Of a stretch of DNA of 64,000 nucleotides, positions 1 through 9,651 are shown piece by piece. Position numbers and translations under genes: made by a program. Each line of letters opens with the position of its first letter. Position 1 is the stretch's first letter. The stretch is from the NCBI RefSeq assembly GCF_018777385.1, contig NZ_JAFJYB010000007.1, positions 92,621-156,620 of the forward strand, written 5' to 3'. Under the pieces are notes generated by a model, which ran no database searches, was not told the DNA's origin, and worked only from the letters and a program-made list of their open reading frames with translations. Source of the stretch: Candidatus Symbiopectobacterium endolongispinus (GTDB taxonomy: Bacteria; Pseudomonadota; Gammaproteobacteria; Enterobacterales; Enterobacteriaceae).

Positions 1-615
1 GTGATTGATGCCAAGATGTCGCTGGTGGCCTATGAGCGCTACTTTAACAGCGAGGACGACGGGGAACGCGCCAGCGCACTCAACGAGCATATCGCCTCCG
101 TGCGCGGGCATATCCGCCTGCTGAGCAATAAGGACTATCAACAATTGCCGGGGCTGCGCTCGTTGGACTATGTGCTGATGTTTATCCCCGTCGAGCCTGC
201 TTTTCTGGTTGCTATCGACCGCCATCCTGAATTGATCAGCGAAGCCCTGCAACACAACATCATGCTGGTAAGCCCTACCACGCTGCTCGTCGCGTTACGT
301 ACCATCACCAATCTGTGGCGTTATGAACAGCAAAGCCGCAATGCGCAGCAGATCGCCGATCGTGCCTCTCGGCTGTACGATAAACTGCGTCTCTTTGTGG
401 AAGGCATGGCGGTGTTGGGGCAAGGTCTGGATAAATCACAGGTTAGCTATCGGCAGGCTATGAACAAACTGGCTTCCGGGCGCGGTAATCTGATAGCCCA
501 GGTAGAAGGTTTCCGTTCCCTTGGTGTTGAGGTTAAGCGTACCATAAACCCCAACGTGGCAGAGCAAGCGGTGCTATCTGCTGAGGCTAACGACGAGACC
601 GGGTGGCTGTCTTAG
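1..615 (+). CDS. rmuC: RmuC, DNA recombination limiting protein (3' part)
   Basis: The window opens inside this gene, and the first codon shown is internal. The 204 residues visible match the C-terminal half of E. coli RmuC, including the core that resembles restriction endonuclease folds (DAKMSLVAYERY near the window edge; then MLVSPTTLLVALRTI and RNAQQIADRASRLYDK). RmuC is thought to act on DNA structures and to limit inversions at short inverted repeats; its biochemical activity is not settled. The C-terminal tail after the last conserved block is shorter than in E. coli. It ends 347 bp before ubiE, in the same order as in E. coli. The N-terminal transmembrane and coiled-coil part lies outside the window. 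Confidence 0.9.
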   Translation: MIDAKMSLVAYERYFNSEDDGERASALNEHIASVRGHIRLLSNKDYQQLPGLRSLDYVLMFIPVEPAFLVAIDRHPELISEALQHNIMLVSPTTLLVALRTITNLWRYEQQSRNAQQIADRASRLYDKLRLFVEGMAVLGQGLDKSQVSYRQAMNKLASGRGNLIAQVEGFRSLGVEVKRTINPNVAEQAVLSAEANDETGWLS

Positions 616-962
616 CAGCCTGAAGCAATGCAAACTGACATCCCGACCAGCGGAGAACAACCTGCCAGTGCAGACGTGGGAATATCGAACCAGCTGTGAT
701 GCGTTGCGTATGTTCACGTTTTACAACTTTATTCAGTGCATCAGAGCTATGGGTTTTTAAGCCTGGCCTGTTACACTCCCCCCATTAAGGGGTAGTTCCA
801 AAATTTGATGTTCCTCTTCGATTGTTGATGCGAAACGCACACAGACACGCCAAGCTCGTGTTGCGCATAACGCTCGACAGCGCAATGTGAGCGGTGAGTC
901 TAGCCGAGAGTGCGCAAAGGGGATTGACCACAATTCTGATTTGGAAAAGTAGGGCGAAGAAC
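616..962. other. Intergenic region rmuC-ubiE
   Basis: This 347-bp stretch holds no convincing ORF, hairpin terminator or repeat. It should contain the ubiE promoter, but I cannot pick one -35/-10 pair with confidence. Confidence 0.5.
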
Positions 963-1718
963 ATGACGAACGATCCGGAGAAAACCACTCATTTTGGTTT
1001 TCGTACTGTCGATAAAAACGATAAAGAGGCCATGGTAGCGGGCGTATTTCACTCCGTAGCGGGAAAATATGACCTGATGAACGATTTGATGTCCTTCGGG
1101 ATTCATCGTGCCTGGAAACGATTTACCATTGAGTGCAGCGGCGTCCGGCGCGACCAGCGCGTGCTGGATCTGGCGGGCGGAACGGGGGATTTGACGGCTA
1201 AATTCTCACTTCTGGTCGGCGAAGCGGGGGAAGTGGTGCTGGCCGATATCAATGCTTCCATGCTGAAAGTGGGACGCGAAAAGCTCCGCAATCTGGGGAT
1301 TATTGATAACGTCAGCTATGTGCAGGCCAATGCGGAGGCGCAGCCCTTCCCGGATGACTACTTTGACTGCATCACCATTTCTTTCGGTTTACGCAACGTG
1401 ACGGATAAAGACAAAGCGCTGCGCTCCATGTTCCGCGTCCTGAAGCCCGGCGGCCGTTTGCTGGTGCTGGAGTTTTCCAAACCGATGTTGAAACCGCTCA
1501 GCAAAGTCTACGATTTCTACTCATTCCATGTTTTGCCGCGTATTGGCGATATGGTGACCAAAGATGCGGGCAGCTACCGTTATTTGGCGGAATCGATACG
1601 TATGCATCCGGATCAGGAAACGCTGAAGGGCATGATGGTGGATGCGGGCTTTGACAGTGTAAACTACTTCAACCTCACGGGAGGCATTGTCGCGTTACAC
1701 CGTGGGTTCAAATTTTAA
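963..1718 (+). CDS. ubiE: Ubiquinone/menaquinone biosynthesis C-methyltransferase UbiE
   Basis: UbiE is an S-adenosylmethionine-dependent methyltransferase that adds the C-methyl group to demethylmenaquinol and to 2-polyprenyl-6-methoxybenzoquinol, in the cytoplasm as part of the Ubi complex. The 251 residues equal the E. coli length and begin [13 protein letters not shown]. The SAM-binding motif [12 protein letters not shown] lies near residue 68, and the family signatures ([31 protein letters not shown]) are intact. An upstream in-frame start at 894 exists, but the ATG at 963 matches the family start. ubiJ follows after 24 bp and then ubiB, so the three probably form one transcript. No damage is seen. 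Confidence 0.97.
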   Translation: MTNDPEKTTHFGFRTVDKNDKEAMVAGVFHSVAGKYDLMNDLMSFGIHRAWKRFTIECSGVRRDQRVLDLAGGTGDLTAKFSLLVGEAGEVVLADINASMLKVGREKLRNLGIIDNVSYVQANAEAQPFPDDYFDCITISFGLRNVTDKDKALRSMFRVLKPGGRLLVLEFSKPMLKPLSKVYDFYSFHVLPRIGDMVTKDAGSYRYLAESIRMHPDQETLKGMMVDAGFDSVNYFNLTGGIVALHRGFKF

Positions 1719-1742
1719 GTTGTTTTATAGTGGGAAACGCTG

Positions 1743-2351
1743 ATGCTGATAACGTCTGTGCTGACTGCCGCGCTGGAAACGGCGTTAAATAGCCTGCTTT
1801 TTCGCGAACGTAGCTTGAAAGCGGCGCGCCAGCGACTACAGGGAAAAACGCTCAAAATTGTGTTAGCAGAACTGCCAATGCCGCTGGTATTGGTCTTTGG
1901 TGAGCACCGCGTTGATGTGGTAAGCCAGTGGGCTGATACGGCGGATTGTCAGTTAGAAACCCGGATACCCGCATTGCTAACATTGCGCGATCGCCAGCAG
2001 CTTTCATCGCTGATGCGTCGTGGTGAACTGGTCATTGAAGGGGATATGCAGGTTGTCCAACACCTTGTCAATCTATTGGATTTGGCGGAGTGCGACCCCG
2101 CAGAGTGGCTTGCGCCTTACACGGGCGACGTTGTTGCGCAAAGCATTGGTCAGACAGTACAAGGCGCGTTTCGCGGTGCGGCCCGTTTGTTTGATCGCCA
2201 GCGGCGTTATTTGGCAGAAACCGTAACGGAAGAGTGGCGGCTTGCGCCTGGGCGTTTAGAAGCGGCCTGGTGGTATGATGAAGTGGCCGCGTTAAGCGAT
2301 GATGTCGATACGCTGGCGGCACGACTGGCGAAGCTGGAGTCTGCCGCATGA
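1743..2351 (+). CDS. ubiJ: Ubiquinone biosynthesis accessory factor UbiJ
   Basis: UbiJ (formerly YigP) is an SCP2-domain lipid-binding protein that holds hydrophobic ubiquinone intermediates for the cytosolic Ubi complex together with UbiK. The 202 residues match the E. coli length of 201. The N-terminal half carries the SCP2-like fold region (about residues 15-115), and the C-terminal part is helical and charged ([14 protein letters not shown]), the region expected to contact UbiK. In E. coli the 3' end of this gene also gives the small RNA EsrE; I cannot test that here. The stop codon overlaps the ubiB start as ATGA, which suggests translational coupling. Confidence 0.93.
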   Translation: MLITSVLTAALETALNSLLFRERSLKAARQRLQGKTLKIVLAELPMPLVLVFGEHRVDVVSQWADTADCQLETRIPALLTLRDRQQLSSLMRRGELVIEGDMQVVQHLVNLLDLAECDPAEWLAPYTGDVVAQSIGQTVQGAFRGAARLFDRQRRYLAETVTEEWRLAPGRLEAAWWYDEVAALSDDVDTLAARLAKLESAA

Positions 2352-3991
2352 CGCCAAGTGAATTGCTGCGCCTTTACCACATTATTCGCGTCATGTTGAG
2401 CTATGGGCTCGATGAACTGATCCCGCATTTGCGCATCACCTTACCGTTGCGTATCTGGCGCAAATTCCTGTTCTGGATGCCAAACCTCCATAAGGACAAA
2501 CCGCTTGGTGAACGTTTGCGTTTGGCGTTGCAGGAATTGGGCCCGGTGTGGATCAAGTTCGGTCAGATGATGTCTACTCGACGCGATCTTTTTCCACCGG
2601 AGATTGCCGATCAGCTCGCTATCCTTCAGGATCGCGTCGATCCTTTTGACGGTAAACTGGCCCGTGAGCAGATCGAACTTTCGATGGGAGGCATTCTACT
2701 CGAAAGCTGGTTTGATGATTTTGAAATAGTGCCACTGGCCTCTGCGTCTATCGCACAGGTACATACTGCGCGGCTCAAAACAAACGGCCAGGAAGTGGTT
2801 ATCAAGGTCATTCGTCCTGATATCCTCCCTGTCATTAAGGCTGATATGCGGCTGATGAACCGTTTGGCGGGCTGGTTGCCGATGCTGTTACCGGATGGAC
2901 GACGTTTGCGCCCGCGAGAAGTAGTGCATGAGTACGAAAAAACCCTGCTTGACGAATTAAACCTGCTGCGTGAAGCGGCAAATGCCATTCAATTGCGCCG
3001 TAACTTTGATGGCAGCCCGATGCTGTATATTCCGGAAATCTATTCGGATTATTGCAGTGAAAACATGCTGGTCATGGAGCGTATCTACGGTATTCCGGTC
3101 TCAGACGTTGAGGCGCTGAAAGCCAACGGCACCAATATGCCGCTGCTGGCGGAGCGCGGCGTGCAGGTGTTCTTTACTCAGGTGTTCCGCGACAGCTTCT
3201 TCCACGCCGATATGCATCCGGGAAATATTTTTATCAGCTATGAACACCCTGAAAACCCGCAATATATCGGTATTGATTGTGGCATCGTTGGGTCATTGAA
3301 CAAAGAAGATAAGCGCTATCTGGCAGAAAACTTCATTGCCTTTTTCAATCGCGATTATCGTCGCGTTGCTGAACTGCATGTAGATTCCGGCTGGGTGCTT
3401 GCCGATACTAATGTTGAAGAGTTTGAATTTGCGATTCGCACCGTGTGCGAACCCATTTTTGAAAAGCCGTTGGCAGAGATCTCCTTTGGGCATGTGTTAT
3501 TAAACTTGTTCAATACGGCGCGCCGCTTCAACATGGAAGTGCAGCCACAGTTGGTCTTGTTGCAAAAGACGTTGCTCTACGTTGAAGGTGTAGGCCGCCA
3601 GCTTTACCCGCAGTTGGATTTATGGAAAACAGCCAAGCCTTTTCTGGAGTCGTGGCTGAAAGATCAGATGGGGGTTGCTGCACTGATTCGCGGATTGAAA
3701 GAAAAGGCCCCCTTCTGGGCGGAAAAACTGCCGGAAATTCCCGAGTTGATTTACGATGGTTTGCGGCAGCATCGGCTGCTGCGCCACAGTGTTACACAAC
3801 TGACAGATGAACTGCGCATGCAGCGAGTGCGTCAAAGCCAGTCGCATTATTTACTTGGCGTTGGCGCGACGTTGCTGCTGGCTGGGTTACTCATGTTGGT
3901 GGGGCGTCAGGATCTCCCGGAAGTGATTTCGGCGGGGTTAATGGCCGCTGGTGTTGTGAGCTGGGTCATTGGTTGGCGTCGTACACGTTGA
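2348..3991 (+). CDS. ubiB: Ubiquinone biosynthesis regulatory kinase-like ATPase UbiB
   Basis: UbiB belongs to the atypical ADCK/ABC1 kinase family. It has ATPase activity and is needed for ubiquinone synthesis at the inner membrane, perhaps by releasing intermediates from it. The 547 residues are one more than E. coli. Family hallmarks are present: the KxGQ motif (KFGQ, residues 70-73), the Ala-rich loop ([11 protein letters not shown]), the catalytic [10 protein letters not shown] segment and IDCGIVGSL in place of a DFG motif. Two hydrophobic helices at the C-terminus ([15 protein letters not shown] and [14 protein letters not shown]) anchor it. It overlaps ubiJ by 4 bp and precedes tatA by 240 bp. 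No lesion is seen. Confidence 0.97.
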   Translation: MTPSELLRLYHIIRVMLSYGLDELIPHLRITLPLRIWRKFLFWMPNLHKDKPLGERLRLALQELGPVWIKFGQMMSTRRDLFPPEIADQLAILQDRVDPFDGKLAREQIELSMGGILLESWFDDFEIVPLASASIAQVHTARLKTNGQEVVIKVIRPDILPVIKADMRLMNRLAGWLPMLLPDGRRLRPREVVHEYEKTLLDELNLLREAANAIQLRRNFDGSPMLYIPEIYSDYCSENMLVMERIYGIPVSDVEALKANGTNMPLLAERGVQVFFTQVFRDSFFHADMHPGNIFISYEHPENPQYIGIDCGIVGSLNKEDKRYLAENFIAFFNRDYRRVAELHVDSGWVLADTNVEEFEFAIRTVCEPIFEKPLAEISFGHVLLNLFNTARRFNMEVQPQLVLLQKTLLYVEGVGRQLYPQLDLWKTAKPFLESWLKDQMGVAALIRGLKEKAPFWAEKLPEIPELIYDGLRQHRLLRHSVTQLTDELRMQRVRQSQSHYLLGVGATLLLAGLLMLVGRQDLPEVISAGLMAAGVVSWVIGWRRTR

Positions 3992-3999
3992 AGCAGATC

Positions 4000-4030
4000 A
4001 TGACAGGCGCTATTAATAGCCGTATATAAT
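4000..4030 (+). promoter_or_regulatory. Candidate tatA promoter
   Basis: A perfect TATAAT at 4025-4030 has ATGACA (5 of 6 matches to the -35 consensus) at 4000-4005, with a long 19-bp spacer. It lies just after the ubiB stop and about 200 bp before tatA. In E. coli tatABC also has its own promoter in this interval. A short inverted repeat (AGCCGTA...TACGGCT) surrounds the -10. Confidence 0.4.
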
Positions 4031-4231
4031 AGTTACGGCTTTGACCTTATATGCCTTTCCGCCGCAGGAAAAAGGCGTTGCAGGAAACGCAAACCGAGCG
4101 CATCCTCTGGGCATGCATTCTCTAGGTAAGAATAACGCGCGGTGACTCGTTTTTGGACAAAATGCACACACGAACGTTTGCGGCGTGAAAGATGATAGAT
4201 AACTCCCCTTTGTAGAAAAGAGGTAATTGGT

Positions 4232-4513
4232 ATGGGTGGTATTAGTATTTGGAACTTGTTGATCATTGTGGTGATCGTGGTTCTGCTGTTTGGTACTAAC
4301 AAGCTGAGAACGCTAGGCTCCGATTTGGGTGCATCGATTAAAGGCTTTAAAAAAGCCATCAGCGATGACCAACCTTCGTCCGCTGACAGCGCATCTGCAA
4401 ACCAGAATGAAAAAACACAGCAGGATGCCGATTTCGCGACGAAGTCCATCACGGAACAACAGGCTGACGTAAAATCAGAAGAAACGAAGAGCCATCACAA
4501 AGAGCAGGTATAA
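4232..4513 (+). CDS. tatA: Sec-independent protein translocase subunit TatA
   Basis: TatA polymerises to form the size-variable pore through which folded proteins with twin-arginine signals cross the inner membrane. The 93 residues (E. coli 89) show the expected layout: a short periplasmic start (MGGISIW), one membrane helix ([13 protein letters not shown]), a hinge and an amphipathic helix ([15 protein letters not shown]), then a polar disordered tail. It starts at ATG 4232 after the purine-rich stretch AGAGG. tatB starts 3 bp after its stop. The gene is intact. Confidence 0.97.
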   Translation: MGGISIWNLLIIVVIVVLLFGTNKLRTLGSDLGASIKGFKKAISDDQPSSADSASANQNEKTQQDADFATKSITEQQADVKSEETKSHHKEQV

Positions 4514-4516
4514 TCG

Positions 4517-5146
4517 GTGTTTGATATCGGATTTGGTGAGCTGATGCTCGTAATGGTGATCGGCCTGGTAGCACTCGGGCCTGAACGCCTGCCCGTTGCG
4601 GTTAAAACGATTGCTGGTTGGGTCAGAACGCTGCGCTCGCTGGCGTCTACGGTGCAAAATGAGCTGACCCAAGAGTTGAAGTTGCAAGAGTTGCAGGACA
4701 GTTTGAAGAAGGTGGAGCAGGCTAGCCTGAAAAACCTTTCTCCAGAGTTGAAAGCCTCTATGGACGAACTCAAAGAAGCGGCGGATGCGATGCGACGCGG
4801 TTATGCGAAACCCGGTGACAGCGCCACTGCGCAGTTGGGTGAGGTGCCGCATAAGCCGTTGGCGGATGCTGAGGCAGCACATGATGGTGTTATCAACGCC
4901 GAGCAGGCGTCGTCGCCAGCAGCGTTACCGTCTGTAGACCAACCCGCCGCTGCGCCATCCTCATCCCTTATCGATGTGGCACCGCCTGCGGCAGTCAATA
5001 GCTCACCAGAAGCGCCTTCTGCAACGGCTGTGCCTGACAATACGCCAGCTGTCGCTGCCGTGGCACCGACCGATGATGTACCCAATAAGCGCGCAGCGCC
5101 TGCCCCGGCTGTCGCGCCTTCCCAACCCTCTGCTGATGAACGCTAG
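4517..5146 (+). CDS. tatB: Sec-independent protein translocase subunit TatB
   Basis: TatB forms the TatBC receptor that recognises twin-arginine signal peptides. The start is GTG, placed by homology ([20 protein letters not shown], the membrane helix, follows it). After the helix comes the amphipathic region ([20 protein letters not shown]) and a coiled region to about residue 100. The last 100 residues are a Pro/Ala-rich, low-complexity tail, making the protein 209 residues against 171 in E. coli; such tails vary and are dispensable. It sits 3 bp after tatA and 3 bp before tatC, in one operon. Confidence 0.95.
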   Translation: MFDIGFGELMLVMVIGLVALGPERLPVAVKTIAGWVRTLRSLASTVQNELTQELKLQELQDSLKKVEQASLKNLSPELKASMDELKEAADAMRRGYAKPGDSATAQLGEVPHKPLADAEAAHDGVINAEQASSPAALPSVDQPAAAPSSSLIDVAPPAAVNSSPEAPSATAVPDNTPAVAAVAPTDDVPNKRAAPAPAVAPSQPSADER

Positions 5147-5149
5147 TCT

Positions 5150-5869
5150 ATGGCCGTTGAAGATACACAACCGTTAATCAGTCACCTGATTGAGCTTCGC
5201 AAGCGCCTGTTAAACAGCATTATTTGTGTGCTGGGCGTATTTGTCGTGCTGGTTTTTTTTGCTAACGACATCTATCAGATTGTCTCGGCACCGCTTATTG
5301 AACAACTGCCTGCCGGGGCCAGTATGATTGCCACCGACGTGGCCTCCCCGTTCTTTACGCCGATTAAACTCACGATGATCGTGTCGGTGTTTGTCGCTGC
5401 ACCGTTGGTGTTGTATCAAGTCTGGGCGTTTATCGCTCCGGCGCTGTACAAACATGAACGTCGCCTGATGATGCCGTTGCTGTTCTCCAGCAGCCTGCTG
5501 TTCTATGCGGGTATGGCATTTGCCTACTTTGTCGTGTTCCCACTGGCGTTTGGCTTTTTTGCCAAGACAGCGCCGCAGGGTGTGCAAATCGCCACTGATA
5601 TCAATAACTACCTCGATTTCGTGATGGCGCTGTTTATGGCGTTTGGCGTCTCTTTCCAGGTACCTATTGCTATTGTGCTGCTGTGCTGGAGCGGTGTGAC
5701 CAACACGGAAGATTTGAAGAAGAAGCGGTCTTATGTGCTGGTTGGCGCTTTCGTTGTTGGTATGCTGCTGACGCCGCCGGACGTGTTCTCACAGACGTTG
5801 TTAGCTATTCCGATGTACTTGTTGTTTGAAGTCGGCCTGTTCTGCTCACGTTTTTACGTGGGGAAATGA
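5150..5869 (+). CDS. tatC: Sec-independent protein translocase TatC, C-terminal tail cut by a TGA
   Basis: TatC is the six-helix core of the Tat signal-peptide receptor. The six transmembrane segments and the conserved N-terminal and loop residues ([24 protein letters not shown]) are all present in 239 residues. The E. coli protein has 258. Here a TGA at 5867-5869 follows VGK, and the same frame continues for 20 more polar, acidic codons to a second TGA at 5930-5932. So the usual cytoplasmic tail has been cut off by a recent nonsense change while its DNA remains. The tail lies after the last helix and is known to be largely dispensable, so the protein is probably still functional. tatD, the next gene in E. 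coli, is absent. Confidence 0.92.
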   Translation: MAVEDTQPLISHLIELRKRLLNSIICVLGVFVVLVFFANDIYQIVSAPLIEQLPAGASMIATDVASPFFTPIKLTMIVSVFVAAPLVLYQVWAFIAPALYKHERRLMMPLLFSSSLLFYAGMAFAYFVVFPLAFGFFAKTAPQGVQIATDINNYLDFVMALFMAFGVSFQVPIAIVLLCWSGVTNTEDLKKKRSYVLVGAFVVGMLLTPPDVFSQTLLAIPMYLLFEVGLFCSRFYVGK

Positions 5870-5945
5870 CGCCGTCAGTATGAGGCGGAAGAGCGCGAGG
5901 CAGAAGAAAGCAACGAAGGTCCATCGTCCTGAATCCTGTTGTTAT

Positions 5946-5966
5946 CCCTGCTACGGCGGGGTTTTT
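5946..5966 (+). terminator. Rho-independent terminator after tatC
   Basis: A 6-bp stem (CCCTGC 5946-5951 with GCGGGG 5956-5961, one G-T pair) closes a TACG tetraloop and is followed by five T. It ends the tatABC transcript. Confidence 0.75.
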
Positions 5967-6383
5967 GCGTTCAGAACGCCGCTTTGGTGCATAAATCTAA
6001 AGGGGGATTTTGGCGTGTGCAGTGAACGTTTCGTGCGCATTAACCCACGTGGTTATTTGCACCGTACAGCGCACGCGCCCGACACGGGACTCTCAATCGC
6101 CGTTCACCTTGTGGCCTCGTATTCCCCAGCGCTTCGGCAGATGTTTGCACGCAAGAGCTTGTATCTAAATGCATGGCTGCCTGAGTGCTTATCTATCTCT
6201 TAGCTCAACGGGATAAAAATTAACCTTGAGTCGGGGCTTGGGGTCCGTTAACCTTTGCTGCAATGAACTTCTCGTCTCACCTGAGCACACACGGAAAATG
6301 AATAAACACGACTGATGAATTCGGATCCTTGCTAACGCGAATGCGTTATCTGGAATGGCTATTGATTTCATTCAGGAGTGCTT
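5967..6383. other. Gene-free stretch where tatD would be expected
   Basis: In E. coli tatD follows tatC. Here about 420 bp contain no ORF that resembles TatD or any family I know. The stretch may be degraded coding DNA or a rearrangement junction, since the genes beyond it come from a different part of the E. coli map. Confidence 0.4.
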
Positions 6384-7818
6384 ATGGCTCATTGTGCTCA
6401 ATCCCCTTCTTTTCTTTTACATCAGGTCACCTGCCAATTTGCGACAGGCTTGACGCTTTTTGGTCCGCTGACGCTGTCGCTTGAACCCTCATTGTGCGGC
6501 CTGGTCGGGCTTAACGGCTGCGGAAAAACATCGCTGCTGCGGCTGCTGGCAGGGCACGACACCCCCCGCTTTCGGTCATATTGAACGCGTGGGTTCTCTG
6601 GCATATGTTGCTCAGCAACATAGGGTTTTATCAACCACAACGCTGGCTGAACTGAGCGGCGGTGGACGCGTGCGGGCACTGCTGTGCGCGGCGTTTATGA
6701 CTGATGCTGACTATTTACTGCTTGATGAACCGACGAACCACCTCGATAGACAGGCGAGAACGTAGTTTTACGACAAGCTTTCCCAGCGACGTGGCGGTGC
6801 ATTGGTGGCAACGCACGATCGTGAACTACTGGCGATGATGTCGCGCATTTTGGAACTGACCCTGACGGGTCTGCGCAACTATGGCGGCAATTATGATGAC
6901 TATCAGCGGCAGCGCCAGGCTGCTCAGGCGGCATTGGAACATGCCACTACCGAGCGTCGGCGCACCCGAATGCGTTTGCAAAAAGAGCATGATGCCAGCC
7001 AGCGGCGCTCGGCACAGACCTTACGCACGGTAGATTCACTGAATATCGCCTCATTTGAGCGGGTGCAATACAAAGCGGCGGCAAAAGCGCGTTTAGGCAC
7101 ACTGCGTAAGCAGCACCGTGAGCAAAATGGTGTGCTTAATGCTGCTGTCTGTGAGATGCGAGGAAGGGTCGAGGAAGATAGCCCGATATTATTTACGCTG
7201 CCAGGTAGCCATGTCGCACCCAATAAACCGGTGTTAGTGCTCGACGATCTCGTATTGCCCCACATCGCGAATGCGCCTTTCAACTGGAGGATGGATGGCC
7301 CGATGCGGGTAGCGCTGCGCGGGCCAAACGGCTGCGGCAAATCGACCATGCTTAAGGTGATTATGGGAGATGGAACGCCGGTATCGGGTGACTGTTGTGT
7401 TTCAGTCACCACGGCTTATCTTGATCAGCATTTGTCGCGTTTGGATCTCTCGTTGTCGGTACTGGCACATCTTAATACCGACGATACGCCTCTAGAGGAG
7501 GGGGTCTTGCGTACCCGGTTGGCGCAACTGCAACTGGATGCGAATAAAGTGGGTCTACCTCTGGCAGCATTAAGCGGCGGTGAGCGTTTGAAGGCGGCTT
7601 TGGCTTGTGTGCTGTGGCGTTGCGATGCCGCACAATTGTTGTTGGATGAACCCACCAACCATCTCGATCTTACGTCAACGCAGGCGATTGAGGCGGCGTT
7701 ATCCACGTTTCCGGGGGCAATGATTGTAGTATCGCACGATGAAGCCTTTCTTTCTGGTTTGAGGCTTACGCACAGCCTCGAATGGCGGGAAACGGGGCGG
7801 CAGTGTCAACATGAGTAG
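6384..7818 (+). pseudogene. ABC-F family ATPase, broken
   Basis: ABC-F proteins carry two ATP-binding cassettes and no membrane domain; most act on the ribosome. Both cassettes are recognisable: Walker A GLNGCGKTSLL and GPNGCGKSTML, signature LSGGERLKAAL, and Walker B LLLDEPTNHLD twice, with a charged linker between. Three lesions disrupt it. One extra C in a C6 run (6562-6567) shifts the frame after the first Walker A. The text then jumps from the start of cassette 1 to an LSGGGRVRALL signature, so a large part of that cassette (of the order of 200 bp) is deleted. An in-frame TAG lies at 6763-6765. The signature GGG in place of GGE is also degenerate. Which ABC-F subgroup it belonged to is unclear. 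Confidence 0.88.
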
Positions 7819-7978
7819 CGAAGGCGCTGGTTTGAAAATGGCGGATGTCTAACTGTGATGATTCAAATTTATTGATGTTCTTCATCACGCGCTGGTGACT
7901 TTCTCCTGGCGAAAAAGGGCGTAGAGTAATCCTATCGAGTGCACTGGCACATCAATATGGCTCACTAAGGATACTTCT

Positions 7979-8764
7979 ATGAACACTTCCCGGATGCCCG
8001 CACTGTTTCTCGGCCATGGTAGCCCGATGAACGTGTTGGAAGAGAATGAATATACGCGCGCATGGCGTCAGTTAGGCGAAACCCTGCCGCGTCCTAAAGG
8101 CATTATCGCGGTCTCGGCTCACTGGTATACCCGAGGTACGGCGGTAACGGCAATGGAAAAACCGCGTACCATCCACGATTTCGGCGGCTTCCCGCAGGCG
8201 CTGTTTGATACTCAGTATCCGGCACCGGGATCGCCTGAATTGGCAGAGCGCATTCAACAGGCATTGGCACCGCTGCCAGTGATTGCTGACCACGAGCAGT
8301 GGGGGTTTGACCACGGCTCTTGGGGCGTGTTGATCAAGATGTACCCGGATGCGGATATTCCCGTGGTGCAACTGAGCGTGGACGGTACGCAATCGGCAGA
8401 GTATCACTACCAGTTGGGCACCAAACTGGCAGCGCTGCGTGACGAAGGCTATATGATTGTCGCCAGCGGTAACGTGGTGCATAACTTGCGTATGGTGAAA
8501 TGGGATGGCGATGCCACGCCTCATGACTGGGCGGTTTCCTTCGATCAGTTTGTCAAAGACAATCTGAACTATCAGGGAGATAACCATCCGTTGGTGGACT
8601 TTATGCAACATAAAGGGGCGGCGTTGTCGAACCCGACGCCCGACCACTTTTTACCGCTGCTCTATGTGCTGGGCAGTTGGGATGGCAAAGAGCCCATCAC
8701 GGTGCCCGTCGATGGTATTGTGATGGGAGCCTTGAGTATGCTGTCGGTACAAGTGGGCGGTTAA
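7979..8764 (+). CDS. ygiD: 4,5-DOPA-type extradiol dioxygenase family protein YgiD
   Basis: YgiD belongs to the LigB / class III extradiol dioxygenase superfamily; the E. coli protein can open the ring of L-DOPA in vitro, but its physiological substrate is unknown. The 261 residues match E. coli (262) throughout. The metal-site histidines are visible in LFLGHGSPMN (near residue 13), SAHWYTRG, FDHGSWGV and ASGNVVHNLR. The ATG at 7979 gives the family start. In E. coli this gene lies beside ygiC-ygiB-tolC; here a dead Sel1-repeat gene sits between. The gene is intact. Confidence 0.93.
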   Translation: MNTSRMPALFLGHGSPMNVLEENEYTRAWRQLGETLPRPKGIIAVSAHWYTRGTAVTAMEKPRTIHDFGGFPQALFDTQYPAPGSPELAERIQQALAPLPVIADHEQWGFDHGSWGVLIKMYPDADIPVVQLSVDGTQSAEYHYQLGTKLAALRDEGYMIVASGNVVHNLRMVKWDGDATPHDWAVSFDQFVKDNLNYQGDNHPLVDFMQHKGAALSNPTPDHFLPLLYVLGSWDGKEPITVPVDGIVMGALSMLSVQVGG

Positions 8765-8773
8765 GTTTGAATA

Positions 8774-9346
8774 TCAAGCCCGTGCACAGCACGGGCTTGT
8801 CTTATTCGTGGTGGCATTAGCCGTTTTTAAGTGAATTAAAATATCCTGCGCTGTTTTTTTGTGGTTCTCGGACGCTTTGGCATTATTCAGTAGGCGGTTT
8901 GCCCAAAATGCCGATGCTTTAACATCCTTCTTCAACACTTTGCCATCGGCGAGCAGGCTTGCCAGCGCCGTTTGCGCGATAGGTAAATTGGCATTGGCCG
9001 CTTTGGTCAGGTACGCCTGCCCCTGCTGTGGATCGTGTGGAATTCTTTTCGAGGTAAAGTAGGTTTTGCCTACGGCAAACTGCGAGGGCACATGGCCACC
9101 ATCCGCAGCGCGTTTCAGCCACACAAACCCTTCTTTCCAGGCGCTGTTCGAACCGCTGGTGGTCAGGTTATACGCCAGGCGGTTCTACGCTTCAAGATCG
9201 CCCTGTTCTGCACGTTTTACCAGATCGGTATCTTCATCGTAGATGGCTTTAACATCGGCAGGCAGAGAGGCGGTGCTGGCGGCGTGGGCGGTAAACAAGG
9301 TGCTAACGGCGCAAAGCAGCAGCGCAGACAGAAGTCGCTTTTTCAT
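8774..9346 (-). pseudogene. Secreted Sel1/TPR-like repeat protein, nonsense mutation
   Basis: Read from ATG 9346 the frame gives a 190-codon protein with a signal peptide (MKKRLLSALLLCAVSTLF...AHA) and Sel1-type helical repeats (GDLEAxNRLAYNL, WLKRAADGGHVPSQFAVGKTY, AYLTKAANANLPIAQTALASLLADG). Such proteins act in protein-protein contacts in the periplasm. Codon 54 is TAG (9185-9187), in the Sel1 consensus slot usually filled by Gln, so a CAG to TAG change is likely. No frameshift is seen. A downstream ATG at 9124 opens a 116-residue remnant without a signal peptide. The exact family member is not identified. Confidence 0.78.
8776..8798. terminator. Bidirectional terminator hairpin after ygiD
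   Basis: Perfect 8-bp stem GCCCGTGC / GCACGGGC (8778-8785, 8789-8796) with a 3-nt loop, flanked by AA and TT. It lies between ygiD and the convergent Sel1-repeat gene, whose last codons run through it. Confidence 0.7.
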
Positions 9347-9494
9347 AAAAGTCCTTTTTCCATGAGGTAAATAACGCTATTGAATATCGGCGAAGAGAGC
9401 GTTTTCTTTAATCTTTTCAGTAATTAATTCAATTACATCATGATATTAGGATTATGCCACTAAATAATTACCTCAATCCGGTGATTGAGGCTGC

Positions 9495-9640
9495 TGACAA
9501 ACTTATCTAAAACCGCCACTTTCCGCCCAATTCCCTCATTCCCGCGCAGGCGGGAATCTCTGGCAGGTAAAACGCGTTTCTTCTCACAGAGATCCCCGGC
9601 TTTCGCCGAGGATGACGATGGGAATAAAGCGGCTTTTCCT
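9495..9640. repeat. Dispersed intergenic repeat, copy A
   Basis: It starts near GCTGACAAAC, includes the small hairpin ATTCCCGCGCAGGCGGGAAT, and shares the core TTCTTCTCACAGAGATCCCC plus GGCTTTCGCCGAGGATGACG with copies near 34.1 and 53.8 kb. The rest of the 305-bp gap between the Sel1 gene and ygiC is AT-rich and empty. Confidence 0.8.
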
Positions 9641-9651
9641 GGCAGTAAGAA

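Noticed and set aside
5867..5869. TGA in tatC as a selenocysteine codon
   Set aside because: No selenocysteine insertion stem-loop is apparent after it, the family has no Cys or Sec there, and other genes here also carry TGA lesions.
5826..6203. 125-codon frame overlapping the tatC end
   Set aside because: It runs through the tatC coding end and the terminator, has no start signal and no resemblance to any protein I know.
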